A stretch of 64,000 nucleotides of DNA from a virus. Where the stretch lies: positions 1 through 64,000 of the IMG/VR virus record IMGVR_UViG_3300009502_000021; one strand, given 5' to 3'. Under the pieces are notes generated by a model. It saw nothing but the letters and a program-made list of their open reading frames with translations, was not told where the DNA came from and ran no database searches. The translations under genes and the position numbers were made by a program. Positions 30,640 to 38,744 of this stretch are shown piece by piece. Numbering within the stretch: position 1 is the first letter of the stretch; each line of letters opens with the position of its first letter.

Positions 30640-30906
30640 TTAGTCACGTAAATTGGGATTTAATACTTCATTGGAACTATGCAGCAAGTCAATCAATCCC
30701 CGTACGGCATGGTGTGCAAAGACATCGAGATTGCTATTGGTGGGATCAATGCAACGCAACAATAATTCAAGATACATTGCATACGCGGCCGCATTGTCCC
30801 CACGAATAAACACACCCGTCCAATCCTTCGATCCATCGCGGTATTCAACCGTCACTGGACCAGTTTCAATTCTCATGTTTGGTGAAAGATCAACTTTTAT
30901 TTTCAT
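30640..30906 (-). CDS. conserved phage protein
   Basis: 88 residues with DWTGVFIRGDNAAAYAMYLE; similar proteins are frequent in phage genomes, function unknown. Confidence 0.76.
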   Translation of the reverse strand: MKIKVDLSPNMRIETGPVTVEYRDGSKDWTGVFIRGDNAAAYAMYLELLLRCIDPTNSNLDVFAHHAVRGLIDLLHSSNEVLNPNLRD

Positions 30907-31511
30907 TTGCGTCTCGTTCCTTTATCGACAAATTCCCAGCAAGCAATTGCCACCGATGCACTCACGTTAAACGATCGAATAACGCCGTACTGCGGAATGC
31001 TGTATATCTTGCTATTTTCACTTTCGAGTAATGCCCGTGGAATACCCTCACTCTCGGAACCAAACACCAAACAAGGTTTGGTCTCGGAGCTCCAATAATC
31101 ATGCAAATCAAAGAATCCGCTACAAATGGATTGTACGCCACCGGTCTCAATGAATACTGGACGATAACCATAATGGAACATGGTCAACCAAAATACGTTT
31201 AAATCATATTCCTGTTTATCGAAATTATATGCCTTCACTACTTCAATTGGGAGGTAATGGTTTGTTCCGACACACGACCTCTTGTCGTAATGCTTGCGCC
31301 CAATAACAAATACTCGTTCGGCACCAAGGTTGCAAGCGGTCCTAATTGACATGCCGATGTTGAGATTGCCTTCGATGTTCCAAAGGCAAATAGCATAAGG
31401 CAACCGATCGCTCATGTTGATTTCACGGTTCCTCTCGACGGTATTATCCTTGAGAATGTCGTGGACGTTAAAGTTTGTTTTAAGGAGTTCGGGGTCGACG
31501 TCGTGCGTCAC
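30903..31511 (-). CDS. SpoU/TrmH-family RNA 2'-O-methyltransferase
   Basis: 202 residues from a GTG at 31511 (GGAG upstream). SPOUT motifs: LNIGMSIRTACNLGAERVFVI (motif 1), CLVFGSESEGIP (motif 2) and RSFNVSASVAIACWE (motif 3). It should methylate a tRNA or rRNA ribose; with the tRNA cluster and the ligases it adds to an RNA-maintenance set. Confidence 0.87.
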   Translation of the reverse strand: MTHDVDPELLKTNFNVHDILKDNTVERNREINMSDRLPYAICLWNIEGNLNIGMSIRTACNLGAERVFVIGRKHYDKRSCVGTNHYLPIEVVKAYNFDKQEYDLNVFWLTMFHYGYRPVFIETGGVQSICSGFFDLHDYWSSETKPCLVFGSESEGIPRALLESENSKIYSIPQYGVIRSFNVSASVAIACWEFVDKGTRRK

Positions 31512-31947
31512 GTAACTTCTCCAATTTGGTAATGGCTTCTACTTCATCGCGGTACAGTGGTATGTTCGGAATCTCGTTACGCTTCTTGGATACCCAATAT
31601 GTAATACCGGCGTGTCCATACATCCTAGCCAAATGACCCAGTTCCGGCATCTCATCGGGCAGCACTTCTTCGGCATCGGCACAAGCATACGCAAAAATGT
31701 CATTCATGTTTAGAATGAGCCGTCCATCCTCCCACCAACCGGCGTCGAGTATATTTAGAATATCGCGGTGTGGATCATACGGTTGGTTGTTACGTTCAGT
31801 GATAGCCGTTACCTTCCCTCTCAACTCATCAGCACAAGCATTCCAACCATCACCAAATGGTGTTCTTGGCTCACCGTTTATAGCTGCTGGATAGCAACCC
31901 ACATTATCCACTGCATCGCGTAGCTCAATACATTGTGGGCAACTCAT
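31480..31947 (-). CDS. conserved phage protein
   Basis: 155 residues. The second half (HRDILNILDAGWWEDGRL, LNMNDIFAYA, YWVSKKR) is a recognisable phage block of unknown function. N-terminal CPQC may bind a metal. Confidence 0.75.
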   Translation of the reverse strand: MSCPQCIELRDAVDNVGCYPAAINGEPRTPFGDGWNACADELRGKVTAITERNNQPYDPHRDILNILDAGWWEDGRLILNMNDIFAYACADAEEVLPDEMPELGHLARMYGHAGITYWVSKKRNEIPNIPLYRDEVEAITKLEKLRDARRRPRTP

Positions 31948-32315
31948 GTCTGCTTCCCATCCTTAAGGGCATCAAATAGCTTTTGATGCTCGGCAACAAA
32001 TATACGTCGTGCAGCAATCAATCCACAAATAAGCCAATATAACAGAAGACCACAAATTGATATCTTGAAATGGGTTGACTGCTCTTCCAGACTAGAACCG
32101 GAAGTCTTTTCATATACCACAAGAGGGAACACAAGGACAATATACAACAATACAGACAAGCAGATCATCCTTGGGATACCATCCCCTGGATCAGTGGCCA
32201 TATCCTTAACAAAATCCTTGTGTGTCTCCACAAAAAAACTGAACATTGTTTTCAACCCTCGAAAGGTACTACCGAAGATCTTACGAAGTAGCCACAATGT
32301 AAAACTAGGTCTCAT
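31944..32315 (-). CDS. hypothetical membrane protein
   Basis: 123 residues with two hydrophobic helices (MICLSVLLYIVLVFPLVV and ISICGLLLYWLICGLI). Confidence 0.75.
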   Translation of the reverse strand: MRPSFTLWLLRKIFGSTFRGLKTMFSFFVETHKDFVKDMATDPGDGIPRMICLSVLLYIVLVFPLVVYEKTSGSSLEEQSTHFKISICGLLLYWLICGLIAARRIFVAEHQKLFDALKDGKQT

Positions 32316-32586
32316 CGCTCACCTCCCATGTGCCAGCAGCCTCGTCCCAATGCCTGCTGTCGTAAAACACAAATTCAACATTCCATGTGAATAACGAAAA
32401 ATCTAGCGCAAGTCCTGCATGGTCTGCGCGTGTGGTAAATCTAATGGAGCCCGATACGATGCATCGATCACGATATACGTTGAATTCGATGTGCTTGTTT
32501 TTGGACAGGCTCACTGCCTTGTCATACACGAGATCAAACCGTCGCTTTGAAAACGGATTGGATAGACCAAAACTTAGATGAATCAT
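32305..32586 (-). CDS. hypothetical protein
   Basis: 93 residues, strongly beta-patterned (NVEFVFYDSRHWD), no family recognised. Confidence 0.72.
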   Translation of the reverse strand: MIHLSFGLSNPFSKRRFDLVYDKAVSLSKNKHIEFNVYRDRCIVSGSIRFTTRADHAGLALDFSLFTWNVEFVFYDSRHWDEAAGTWEVSDET

Positions 32587-32587
32587 G

Positions 32588-32791
32588 TTACCCCACTTCG
32601 GCTCGCGTAACTACGCCATTCTCAAATTCAATGTTCATTCGTTCGCGTCTGAAGTCGCGAGTGCAAACATACCGCTCTTCGTCTCGTCGCGTGATGCGCG
32701 AAACCATCCCGTAATACTTAATGAGAGCCAATGCAGCTTCCTCATCCAACCCCATCACTTTCTGTAGAATCAACTCGGAATTATGGCTCAT
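32588..32791 (-). CDS. I78-inhibitor-like small protein
   Basis: 67 residues ending in SRITRRDEERYVCTRDFR and RMNIEFENGVVTRAEVG, the layout of I78/potato-inhibitor-I-like proteins common in phages. Confidence 0.7.
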   Translation of the reverse strand: MSHNSELILQKVMGLDEEAALALIKYYGMVSRITRRDEERYVCTRDFRRERMNIEFENGVVTRAEVG

Positions 32792-32813
32792 CTCGTCACT
32801 CCTATTACCTTAC

Positions 32814-33320
32814 CTAAAGTATAACAGATTTATCTAGTCCGGTCAACCAATATCGAAAATCTGTCCAATTATTATTTGGACCTATCCAAAATGTTCTGCA
32901 TCCGGCTTTTCGTCCGGCTTCAATGTCTGTGGCCCAATTGCCGATCATTATGCAATCCCGTAATTCGGCACCAACCATGGCGGCACCGGAAAGGAGCATT
33001 CCGGTATTTGGTTTTCGGCAAAGGCAATTGTCATCGGGATGGTGGGGGCAGTGCAGTACGGCTTCAAACACTATGTTTCTGGAGGCAAAAACCTCCACCA
33101 AACGAGTGGTTACTGCATCATATTGTTCCTGGGTAAAGAATCCACGTGCAAAGCCCGATTGGTTGGTGACCACCACCAACTTGTAACCTTTCTCTTGAAG
33201 GAGGGCGAGTGCCTGAAATACTCCGGGCATCGGCTTGATGTCTTTTGGATCCGAGAGGTAGTTACCATCTTCGATGATAGTACCATCTCGGTCCAAAAAT
33301 GCTATCTTAGAGATAGTCAT
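32814..33320 (-). CDS. GmhB/HisB-N-type HAD phosphatase
   Basis: 168 residues from the ATG at 33320. FLDRDGTIIEDGNYL (motif I), VVTNQSGFARGFF (motif II), CPHHPDDNCLCRKP (the zinc loop of GmhB) and IGNWATDIEAGRKAG (acid motif). GmhB removes a phosphate from heptose bisphosphate in LPS or S-layer precursor synthesis, so a sugar-phosphate role is likely. Confidence 0.88.
   Translation of the reverse strand: MTISKIAFLDRDGTIIEDGNYLSDPKDIKPMPGVFQALALLQEKGYKLVVVTNQSGFARGFFTQEQYDAVTTRLVEVFASRNIVFEAVLHCPHHPDDNCLCRKPNTGMLLSGAAMVGAELRDCIMIGNWATDIEAGRKAGCRTFWIGPNNNWTDFRYWLTGLDKSVIL
32818..32846 (-). promoter_or_regulatory. sigma70 promoter inside the HAD gene end
   Basis: TTGACC, 17 nt, TATACT on the minus strand, feeding the genes from 32791 downwards. 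Confidence 0.75.
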
Positions 33321-34368
33321 ATCGCGCAATGCTCACAGCATCGCGCACCACGGTCTCCGGGGAAAGCGTGTCAACGTCGGCAGCAAGCACAGCCTTCATA
33401 ATCGAAGGACTGAAGCCCGATACCAAGCAAACACCGTGCTCGTCAAACGATACCGGCACGTTGCCGTAGTTTGTACCCAAGTTCCAAAACACAATAGTTG
33501 GAACCTTGTAGCCCGCAGTCTTGTACTTTCGGTGAATCATTTGAAACGCTGAGTCGTCGTAACGAGTGCAACTGTCAAACTGCATGTCCGAAAGGATAAG
33601 GACTGTGCTTGGCATGTCCTCTGGCTTAACGTTACCCTTCACTGCCACTTCCAACACACGGTCAAAGGCAGCGTGTAGATTGGTGTTCATGTTCCAAGTA
33701 GATCCTTCCATCTGCTCCATCTTTTCGGCCAAATTGCCCTTGACCTGCATGAGCTGTGGTGCAGCCGAGAAGGTCAGGAATAGGTCCTTGAACGCACCCT
33801 TGTTCTTGGATGCGCAATACAGACCAAGCGATAGTGCAACGTCGATACATTCCACAGACTTACTGCCACCTGCCGGACATGCCATCGAACCCGAAACGTC
33901 AACCATCGGAAGAACGTTTGAGTCATCGAGATAATCCGGCAAGGCATCCCACTGTGCGCTGCATACAGCCGGATCGGCCTCGTTGCGCAGTGCCTTGATA
34001 ACGTCATACGGGTAAACCGCTGCTGCATTGATCTTGACCGACTTGTCGCCGGACTTCAGTGCCTCGCGATATGCCACGAAACGAGTTGCATCGTTCTTGG
34101 AGAATGCCTTCATGTACCGCGACATTGCCAGTGACGGAACATGTGAGTAGTTGATTTCCTCGAAGTTCTTGGCGCACATCTTCTGCTCAACAGTATTGGA
34201 CAAGCCAACAATGAGCTTACGATAAGCCTTTGGTGAAAGACCAAGATACGCACGAAGATCAGCCGCAACTGAACCCTTGCGCTTTTGCCATTTCGCACAC
34301 ATTTCACCTTCCATGGCGATTTGTTGTAGTTTGTTGCGAAGTTGTTGTTTTGCAGAAATATTTTTCAT
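33307..34368 (-). CDS. Ro/TROVE-like (DUF2828) protein, C-terminal part
   Basis: 353 residues. It contains the rest of the helical repeat domain (MCAKWQKRKGSVAADLRAYL, VNAAAVYPYDVIKAL) and a von Willebrand A domain with the metal site DVSGSM and later LILSDMQFD. The first part of the same protein is encoded at 35047-35550; an HNH endonuclease gene on the other strand lies between. The ATG at 34368 has AGGTGA upstream, so this half could be made as a separate polypeptide. Ro proteins bind Y RNAs and misfolded RNA. Confidence 0.82.
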   Translation of the reverse strand: MKNISAKQQLRNKLQQIAMEGEMCAKWQKRKGSVAADLRAYLGLSPKAYRKLIVGLSNTVEQKMCAKNFEEINYSHVPSLAMSRYMKAFSKNDATRFVAYREALKSGDKSVKINAAAVYPYDVIKALRNEADPAVCSAQWDALPDYLDDSNVLPMVDVSGSMACPAGGSKSVECIDVALSLGLYCASKNKGAFKDLFLTFSAAPQLMQVKGNLAEKMEQMEGSTWNMNTNLHAAFDRVLEVAVKGNVKPEDMPSTVLILSDMQFDSCTRYDDSAFQMIHRKYKTAGYKVPTIVFWNLGTNYGNVPVSFDEHGVCLVSGFSPSIMKAVLAADVDTLSPETVVRDAVSIARYDYL

Positions 34369-34395
34369 TTTGTCACCTTTCGAGGCATCCATTTG

Positions 34396-34403
34396 TATAA
34401 ATA
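34396..34403 (+). promoter_or_regulatory. late promoter of HNH endonuclease (exact TATAAATA)
   Basis: Exact T4 late box, followed by AGGAGG and the ATG at 34421. Confidence 0.75.
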
Positions 34404-34420
34404 ATTATTTAGGAGGAATT

Positions 34421-35116
34421 ATGATAAAGTTTTTAGACAACAAATACACTAAGTGGTACATGGCAATCATCAATAAGGCAAAAGTCCGAGCTAGCACCAG
34501 AGTTGCAGCCAAAAAAATTCTTATTTGTGTTGAGGGTCATCATGTATATCCTAAGTCAATTATTGCAAATAATGATATTGTTTACTTGTCGATCAAAGAG
34601 CATTTTGTGTGTCATTGGTTGTTAACTAAGATGACTACTGGAGCTGATTTGACCAAGATGCGCCATGCTATGACATTCTTTACCAAGCGAGACACACTCA
34701 CACCGTTTGAAGTAAAGGTTTATATGTCGTTCAAACATACACCTTGCTCTGACACCCGACGCTTGAATATCGCAACAGCTAGACACAATACAGTTAAGCA
34801 AACTTGCCCACATTGCAACAAACAGTGTGACGGTGGTAACTATAAAAGATTTCATGGTGAACGATGTAAGCATAATCCTAATGTAGATCCGTCTGTTTGG
34901 GAAGCGTTGTCGATAAAGAATAAGCAGTCAACACTAAAGTCAATTGCTAACGGTAATCACAAGCATCGCAGTCCTAACAGTTATGGTACGATCATTTGCC
35001 CTCATTGTGGTGTAACCGGTATCAATATGCCTAATATGAAACGCAATCATTTTGATCGCTGTTCAAGTTTAACTAGCTCTGCTTCACATGCCGACTCACT
35101 CATTGAATCAATCTGA
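34421..35116 (+). CDS. HNH homing endonuclease
   Basis: 231 residues. EGHHVYPKSI, N at 54 and EHFVCHWLLTKM form the HNH pattern seen in T4-like mobile endonucleases. Two Cys/His fingers follow (CPHCNKQC to HGERC; CPHCGVT to NHFDRC), like tandem C-terminal DNA-recognition modules. It lies antisense between the two halves of the Ro-like gene. Its last 17 or so residues are read from DNA that also encodes the end of the N-terminal half. Confidence 0.87.
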   Translation: MIKFLDNKYTKWYMAIINKAKVRASTRVAAKKILICVEGHHVYPKSIIANNDIVYLSIKEHFVCHWLLTKMTTGADLTKMRHAMTFFTKRDTLTPFEVKVYMSFKHTPCSDTRRLNIATARHNTVKQTCPHCNKQCDGGNYKRFHGERCKHNPNVDPSVWEALSIKNKQSTLKSIANGNHKHRSPNSYGTIICPHCGVTGINMPNMKRNHFDRCSSLTSSASHADSLIESI

Positions 35117-35550
35117 TCCAGCATCACTCTTGCAGCGGCTCCACGCAACAATGCATCAGCAATAATTGCATAGGCTTGGCGCTTGATGAGTGGTGTGGAG
35201 AAAATCAACAGGTCATCCCAACGGCCGAGTTCGGCAACGTTGTTCAGTAGCTTGGTCTTGGTAAGTGCATCTGGGTGCAGCTTTTCAAGGTGCAGGAGAA
35301 TGTCACGGAATAGCTGACGCTCACCAGCACCACCCCGGACGTCGCGGGTCCACTGGGCGATGCGGATGGCTAGATCCTGATTCTCCTGATATGCACGCTC
35401 AAAGAGCGGGGTGATATCCTTACCACGGGATGCACCGATCTTGTAGAACAGATCGGTGATTGCCTGCATGGTGGACACTTGCGCCTTCATACCATTTTCG
35501 GTACGGGACTCGACTGGAATGGTCAAAACGGACTTTACGAATGTGTTCAT
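35047..35550 (-). CDS. Ro/TROVE-like (DUF2828) protein, N-terminal part
   Basis: 167 residues, with FYKIGASRGKDITPLFERA, RIAQWTRDVRGGAGERQLFR and VAELGRWDDLLIF, the N-terminal helical repeats of DUF2828/TROVE-like phage proteins. The frame stops inside the endonuclease gene; the last 20 or so residues may be partly foreign. AAGGAG precedes the ATG at 35550. Confidence 0.82.
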   Translation of the reverse strand: MNTFVKSVLTIPVESRTENGMKAQVSTMQAITDLFYKIGASRGKDITPLFERAYQENQDLAIRIAQWTRDVRGGAGERQLFRDILLHLEKLHPDALTKTKLLNNVAELGRWDDLLIFSTPLIKRQAYAIIADALLRGAAARVMLDQIDSMSESACEAELVKLEQRSK

Positions 35551-35565
35551 CTCTTCTCCTTTAAC

Positions 35566-35620
35566 GGGTTAGCATTTTTGCTGCTATGTGCATTTGATTG
35601 CTGAAACTAACCCAAAATCT
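35566..35620 (-). promoter_or_regulatory. hairpin in leader of the Ro-like gene
   Basis: GGGTTAG and CTAACCC, a 7-bp perfect repeat about 35 nt apart, lie between the promoter and the ribosome-binding site. It could be a translational control element or a small RNA contact for the Ro-like protein. Confidence 0.45.
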
Positions 35621-35635
35621 ACAAATGCGTAGTCA

Positions 35636-35665
35636 ATTATATATCCTGCTCATATGTCTTGTCAA
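35636..35665 (-). promoter_or_regulatory. sigma70 promoter of the Ro-like gene
   Basis: TTGACA, 18 nt, TATAAT on the minus strand. Confidence 0.82.
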
Positions 35666-35967
35666 GAATTTTGTAATGCGTAAAACAGAACATCTGGGTC
35701 ATCAATTTTGATAATGTCCCGGGCGGGGCGCAGTACCGTAATCGGTGTACTGATGTGGTCCCACGTATATCCTTTTGGAGCCGTTGGATCCAAAATCTTA
35801 ACTGCTTTACGGTGCTTGTTCTTTGTATATACCGATACACGAACCTGCTTTGGGGTCATCTTCATAACCTGACCAATCACCAACGCATTTCGGTGGTGCG
35901 TTACTACTTGATCGTTGATCTCGAGTAACTTGCCTAGTTTATCCTTATAGAGATTCTCTGTGCTCAT
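35662..35967 (-). CDS. hypothetical protein, paralogue of 27864-28157
   Basis: 101 residues from the ATG at 35967 (GGTGG upstream); see the other copy for the shared blocks. It is longer in the middle by a Pro/Lys loop. Confidence 0.72.
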   Translation of the reverse strand: MSTENLYKDKLGKLLEINDQVVTHHRNALVIGQVMKMTPKQVRVSVYTKNKHRKAVKILDPTAPKGYTWDHISTPITVLRPARDIIKIDDPDVLFYALQNS

Positions 35968-35978
35968 AAGCCACCCAA

Positions 35979-36305
35979 TTACGTACCGGTACCAACGGGG
36001 CCCATGCAACCACTATAAAATTGCATGGCCTTATCCCGAATGTTCTGATCCTTAATATCCCAAGCCGCTTCGACAATTTTTGCTAGCATCTTTCGCTCTT
36101 CCTGGGTAGCATTACCATTGGCAATTGCTTTGTATGCAAATACATCGAATGCTTCCTTTGATGGAGCAGTGTGTGCAAACACCCCAAACAACGCAAGGCG
36201 CACAGAGAGGTCGGCACAAAACGATGCCTGGGTAGCATCAACTCGGTCTCCGGCAAATGCTACCGAGGACGCCATCATCATAATCACAGCAATCAATATC
36301 TTCAT
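35979..36305 (-). CDS. secreted hypothetical protein
   Basis: 108 residues with a Sec signal peptide (MKILIAVIMMMASSVAFA, cut after AFA). The mature part has two Cys that could pair. AAGGAAA precedes the start. Confidence 0.78.
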   Translation of the reverse strand: MKILIAVIMMMASSVAFAGDRVDATQASFCADLSVRLALFGVFAHTAPSKEAFDVFAYKAIANGNATQEERKMLAKIVEAAWDIKDQNIRDKAMQFYSGCMGPVGTGT

Positions 36306-36314
36306 ATTGTTTCC

Positions 36315-36641
36315 TTAATGTTTAACTCGATAAATTACCGCAGTCCCAGTGGTAACGCGCTCGATACCATGCTTCGCGGCCCATGCTTCAACTTCCTTGA
36401 CAGCCGAGCTCACACGATCTCGAACCGTTGGCTTCATCACCTTGACTGCTGCAAACTTCTCACGATAGTTAGCAAACACTCGAGCCGAATAAGCACCACT
36501 CACCTTGGAGAGCAGTTCCTGGACAAACCTTTGTTCATCCTCGGAATAGAGCTTTCGATTCTCGGTGCTCTTGCGCTGCGCATCCTCGGCAGCAACCCAC
36601 TTGGGAAGTGATGTTTCGTCGTTTTCAATATCTCTATACAT
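36315..36641 (-). CDS. hypothetical early protein
   Basis: 108 residues, charged and helical. First gene after early promoter copy D. Confidence 0.72.
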   Translation of the reverse strand: MYRDIENDETSLPKWVAAEDAQRKSTENRKLYSEDEQRFVQELLSKVSGAYSARVFANYREKFAAVKVMKPTVRDRVSSAVKEVEAWAAKHGIERVTTGTAVIYRVKH

Positions 36642-36698
36642 ATAAACCTCTGCAAATTACCTTGTTTAATAAGCCGTTATGTCAGCGCTTATATGTAT

Positions 36699-36785
36699 AT
36701 ATTACACTCTAATACAGGAAATGTCAAGTTTGGGCAACCACTAAATTACCAATGATTTCAATGACTTATAAGTCGTTGATTTATT
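36699..36785 (-). promoter_or_regulatory. early promoter with conserved upstream cassette (copy D)
   Basis: TTGACA, 17 nt, TAATAT (36699-36727) with the shared upstream block; here the block is a few bases further away and the -35 box is consensus. Confidence 0.85.
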
Positions 36786-37077
36786 TACGGTTTGCCTTAC
36801 GAACCCTGGGCTTACGTGTTGGCCGTGGGGAGGTAGCAACGGTGTTGGATTTTGCATTGAGCATGACGTCAAGCGGGGGTGGTGCATCTATCCGTTTCTG
36901 CTTTGGGATCAACAAGGTCATCACCCAATATAAAATCAGTCCCATGAGGCAACCGGTGAATGCCGAAAATATGACATAACCAAACCGAATGAAAAATGGA
37001 TCGACATCAAAATGTTCCGCAATGCCACCAAGCACGCCGGACCAAATTGGTTGAGTTGTTCTTTGAATGTTGCTCAT
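36781..37077 (-). CDS. PspC-domain membrane protein
   Basis: 98 residues. WSGVLGGIAEHFDVDPFFIRFGY followed by a hydrophobic helix is the PspC signature; a basic tail follows. In bacteria PspC acts in the phage-shock response to membrane stress, so the phage copy may damp or mimic it (inference). Confidence 0.85.
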   Translation of the reverse strand: MSNIQRTTQPIWSGVLGGIAEHFDVDPFFIRFGYVIFSAFTGCLMGLILYWVMTLLIPKQKRIDAPPPLDVMLNAKSNTVATSPRPTRKPRVRKANRK

Positions 37078-37103
37078 AAAATTCCTTATTGCTGTATATA
37101 TCT

Positions 37104-37361
37104 TCAGTCGTCGACCCGGGTATACGAATCGTACATATCGCGCACGTACCGGTCAACGCATCGTTCAAGTATTTCCGGGGATGCATGACCAACAACCGTC
37201 ACCCGATCAATGTCCCATGTTGACCAACGCATATCGGCCTGTTCCGAAATCATTACAAACGGATCAACAGATACAACCACTGCCCGAAAATATAGCTCGG
37301 CTCCGGACCGCAGTGGATCGGTCAGCGAATTCTTCGACGCAACTAAATCACCTATTTCCAC
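37104..37361 (-). CDS. hypothetical protein
   Basis: 85 residues from the GTG at 37361 with AAGGAAG upstream. A short beta domain (VEIGDLVASK, FRAVVVSVDPF) of unknown role. Confidence 0.65.
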   Translation of the reverse strand: MEIGDLVASKNSLTDPLRSGAELYFRAVVVSVDPFVMISEQADMRWSTWDIDRVTVVGHASPEILERCVDRYVRDMYDSYTRVDD

Positions 37362-37983
37362 GATACTTCCTTTTCTGCGTTGGACCTTCAAACTGCTGGT
37401 AATACTTTAACACAGTCGGAACGTAATGTCTTGTCTCCTTGTATGGTGGAATTCTACCACCATACTTGTCCACAGCATCTTCACCGGCATTGTATGCGGC
37501 CAGTACCAACTTCATGTTGTTGTTGTATCGCTGCATGAGCTCGTTAAGATACATTCCACCACCGGTAATATTTTGCTCGGGATCAAATGGATCGTCGACA
37601 CCAAACCGCATGGCTGTCTTTGGAATGAGTTGCATCAATCCTTGTGCGCCGGCACGGGATACTACCCGTGGATCAAACGCCGATTCGGTCAAGATTACTG
37701 CCCGTAGTAGTGCCGGGCGCACATCGACTTTCTTGGCCACACGATCAATCATGTCCGAAAAGAATGCTGCCCGCTCGTGCCAAGAATCCATTGGAATAAA
37801 AGGTGGAGACTGTAGTGGTGGAAGTGGAGCGATTGCGATTGTTTCTTCGGCAATGAACAATTGATACTGATCGGTGATTTGATGATTTGCATAATGCGCT
37901 TCGTTGTCACTGTCAATGAAAACGAAGATGTCGGCATATGCCGGTGCCGACATCAAACATAACAGTATGATTAAAAATCTCAT
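37348..37983 (-). CDS. lytic transglycosylase, SLT type, secreted
   Basis: 211 residues: a Sec signal (cut after PAYA), a DUF4124-like linker and an SLT domain with catalytic Glu in AVILTESAFDP, GAQGLMQLIPKTA, NITGGGMYLNELM and LAAYNAGEDAV. It cleaves peptidoglycan in the periplasm. Its length matches soluble host-type transglycosylases rather than a tail-fused one. Confidence 0.9.
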   Translation of the reverse strand: MRFLIILLCLMSAPAYADIFVFIDSDNEAHYANHQITDQYQLFIAEETIAIAPLPPLQSPPFIPMDSWHERAAFFSDMIDRVAKKVDVRPALLRAVILTESAFDPRVVSRAGAQGLMQLIPKTAMRFGVDDPFDPEQNITGGGMYLNELMQRYNNNMKLVLAAYNAGEDAVDKYGGRIPPYKETRHYVPTVLKYYQQFEGPTQKRKYRGNR

Positions 37984-38219
37984 CGCTTCCTTGGGATTGG
38001 GCCAGCACCCACTTTAAGGTAGTTAAACTCTAAGGTCTCACAATGCAGCTCGATTTCTTCAATCCTTATATCCGTTGTCGGATCATGCAAAATACGTGTC
38101 CTGATATGACCACGCTCCGGAGAGATATTTGCAGCCTCGTGGATTATGTTTAGGTCATTCCATTGGCTGTTGAAAAAATCTCAAATCTTTTGAACATATG
38201 TTCTGTGTGTATCGGACAT
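37980..38219 (-). pseudogene. gene with an in-frame UGA at codon 13
   Basis: From the ATG at 38219 (GGAGA upstream) the frame reads 12 codons to a TGA at 38181-38183 and then stays open for 66 more codons to the stop at 37980, which overlaps the transglycosylase ATG in the usual ATGA way. Context KI-UGA-DFFNSQW fits a lost Trp codon. It is either a nonsense mutation, a sequence error or UGA readthrough; UGA is an ordinary stop elsewhere here. Confidence 0.6.
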
Positions 38220-38239
38220 CTTACTGTCTCCAATTATGG

Positions 38240-38305
38240 TTAATCACGAACATCATTGTTCCAATAACGCTCGGCACTCTTGCCGGACGTTATAATACTT
38301 AGCAT
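38240..38305 (-). CDS. possible 21-residue peptide
   Basis: Starts at an ATG overlapping the upstream stop (TGATG) with AGGGA upstream. Too short to support beyond its position. Confidence 0.3.
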   Translation of the reverse strand: MLSIITSGKSAERYWNNDVRD

Positions 38306-38583
38306 CAGTTACTTCCCTGTTTCTTCTCTTCTCGAATCTCGCGAGCCAAGCGATCTGCACGGTTGAAGTCAACCATATCGACCATCTTCCACAAGAATCG
38401 AGCAATGAAGAAGAGCGAAGTAAACACAATTGTCAGGCCGACAGTTACCTTGCCATCAAAATACGGAATCACACCACCGTATACCCAGGCGCCAAGCCAT
38501 AGTGCGGCGCCGATCTTGAGGTTGAGGAACACACCGGCACGCTTGCGCAGTAGCTCGTGTTCTTCGTCGGTAAGTTGTCTCAT
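38305..38583 (-). CDS. hypothetical two-helix membrane protein
   Basis: 92 residues with two hydrophobic stretches (IGAALWLGAWVYGGVI and VTVGLTIVFTSLFFIARFL) between charged ends. Confidence 0.75.
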   Translation of the reverse strand: MRQLTDEEHELLRKRAGVFLNLKIGAALWLGAWVYGGVIPYFDGKVTVGLTIVFTSLFFIARFLWKMVDMVDFNRADRLAREIREEKKQGSN

Positions 38584-38744
38584 GTTACTTTCTCGTCCCT
38601 CAGAAGATCCATCAATTGGGCCATCGCCTGTCGTTCGAAATCCAACCGAGCTTCGGCAGCACGGAGTACCTGTCGGGCTTTTAGAACCCGCTGCCTGGCA
38701 ATTTCAATCGACTCTAGAATATCCTTACGGCTATCGGTTTTCAT
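38580..38744 (-). CDS. small coiled-coil protein
   Basis: 54 residues starting MKTDSRKDILESIEIARQ, charged and heptad-patterned; ATGA coupling to the membrane protein. Confidence 0.62.
   Translation of the reverse strand: MKTDSRKDILESIEIARQRVLKARQVLRAAEARLDFERQAMAQLMDLLRDEKVT

Noticed and set aside
34368-35120. Self-splicing intron in the Ro-like gene
   Set aside because: The endonuclease is antisense to the gene and the second half has its own ribosome-binding site and ATG; no group I core was recognised by eye. A simple insertion fits better.
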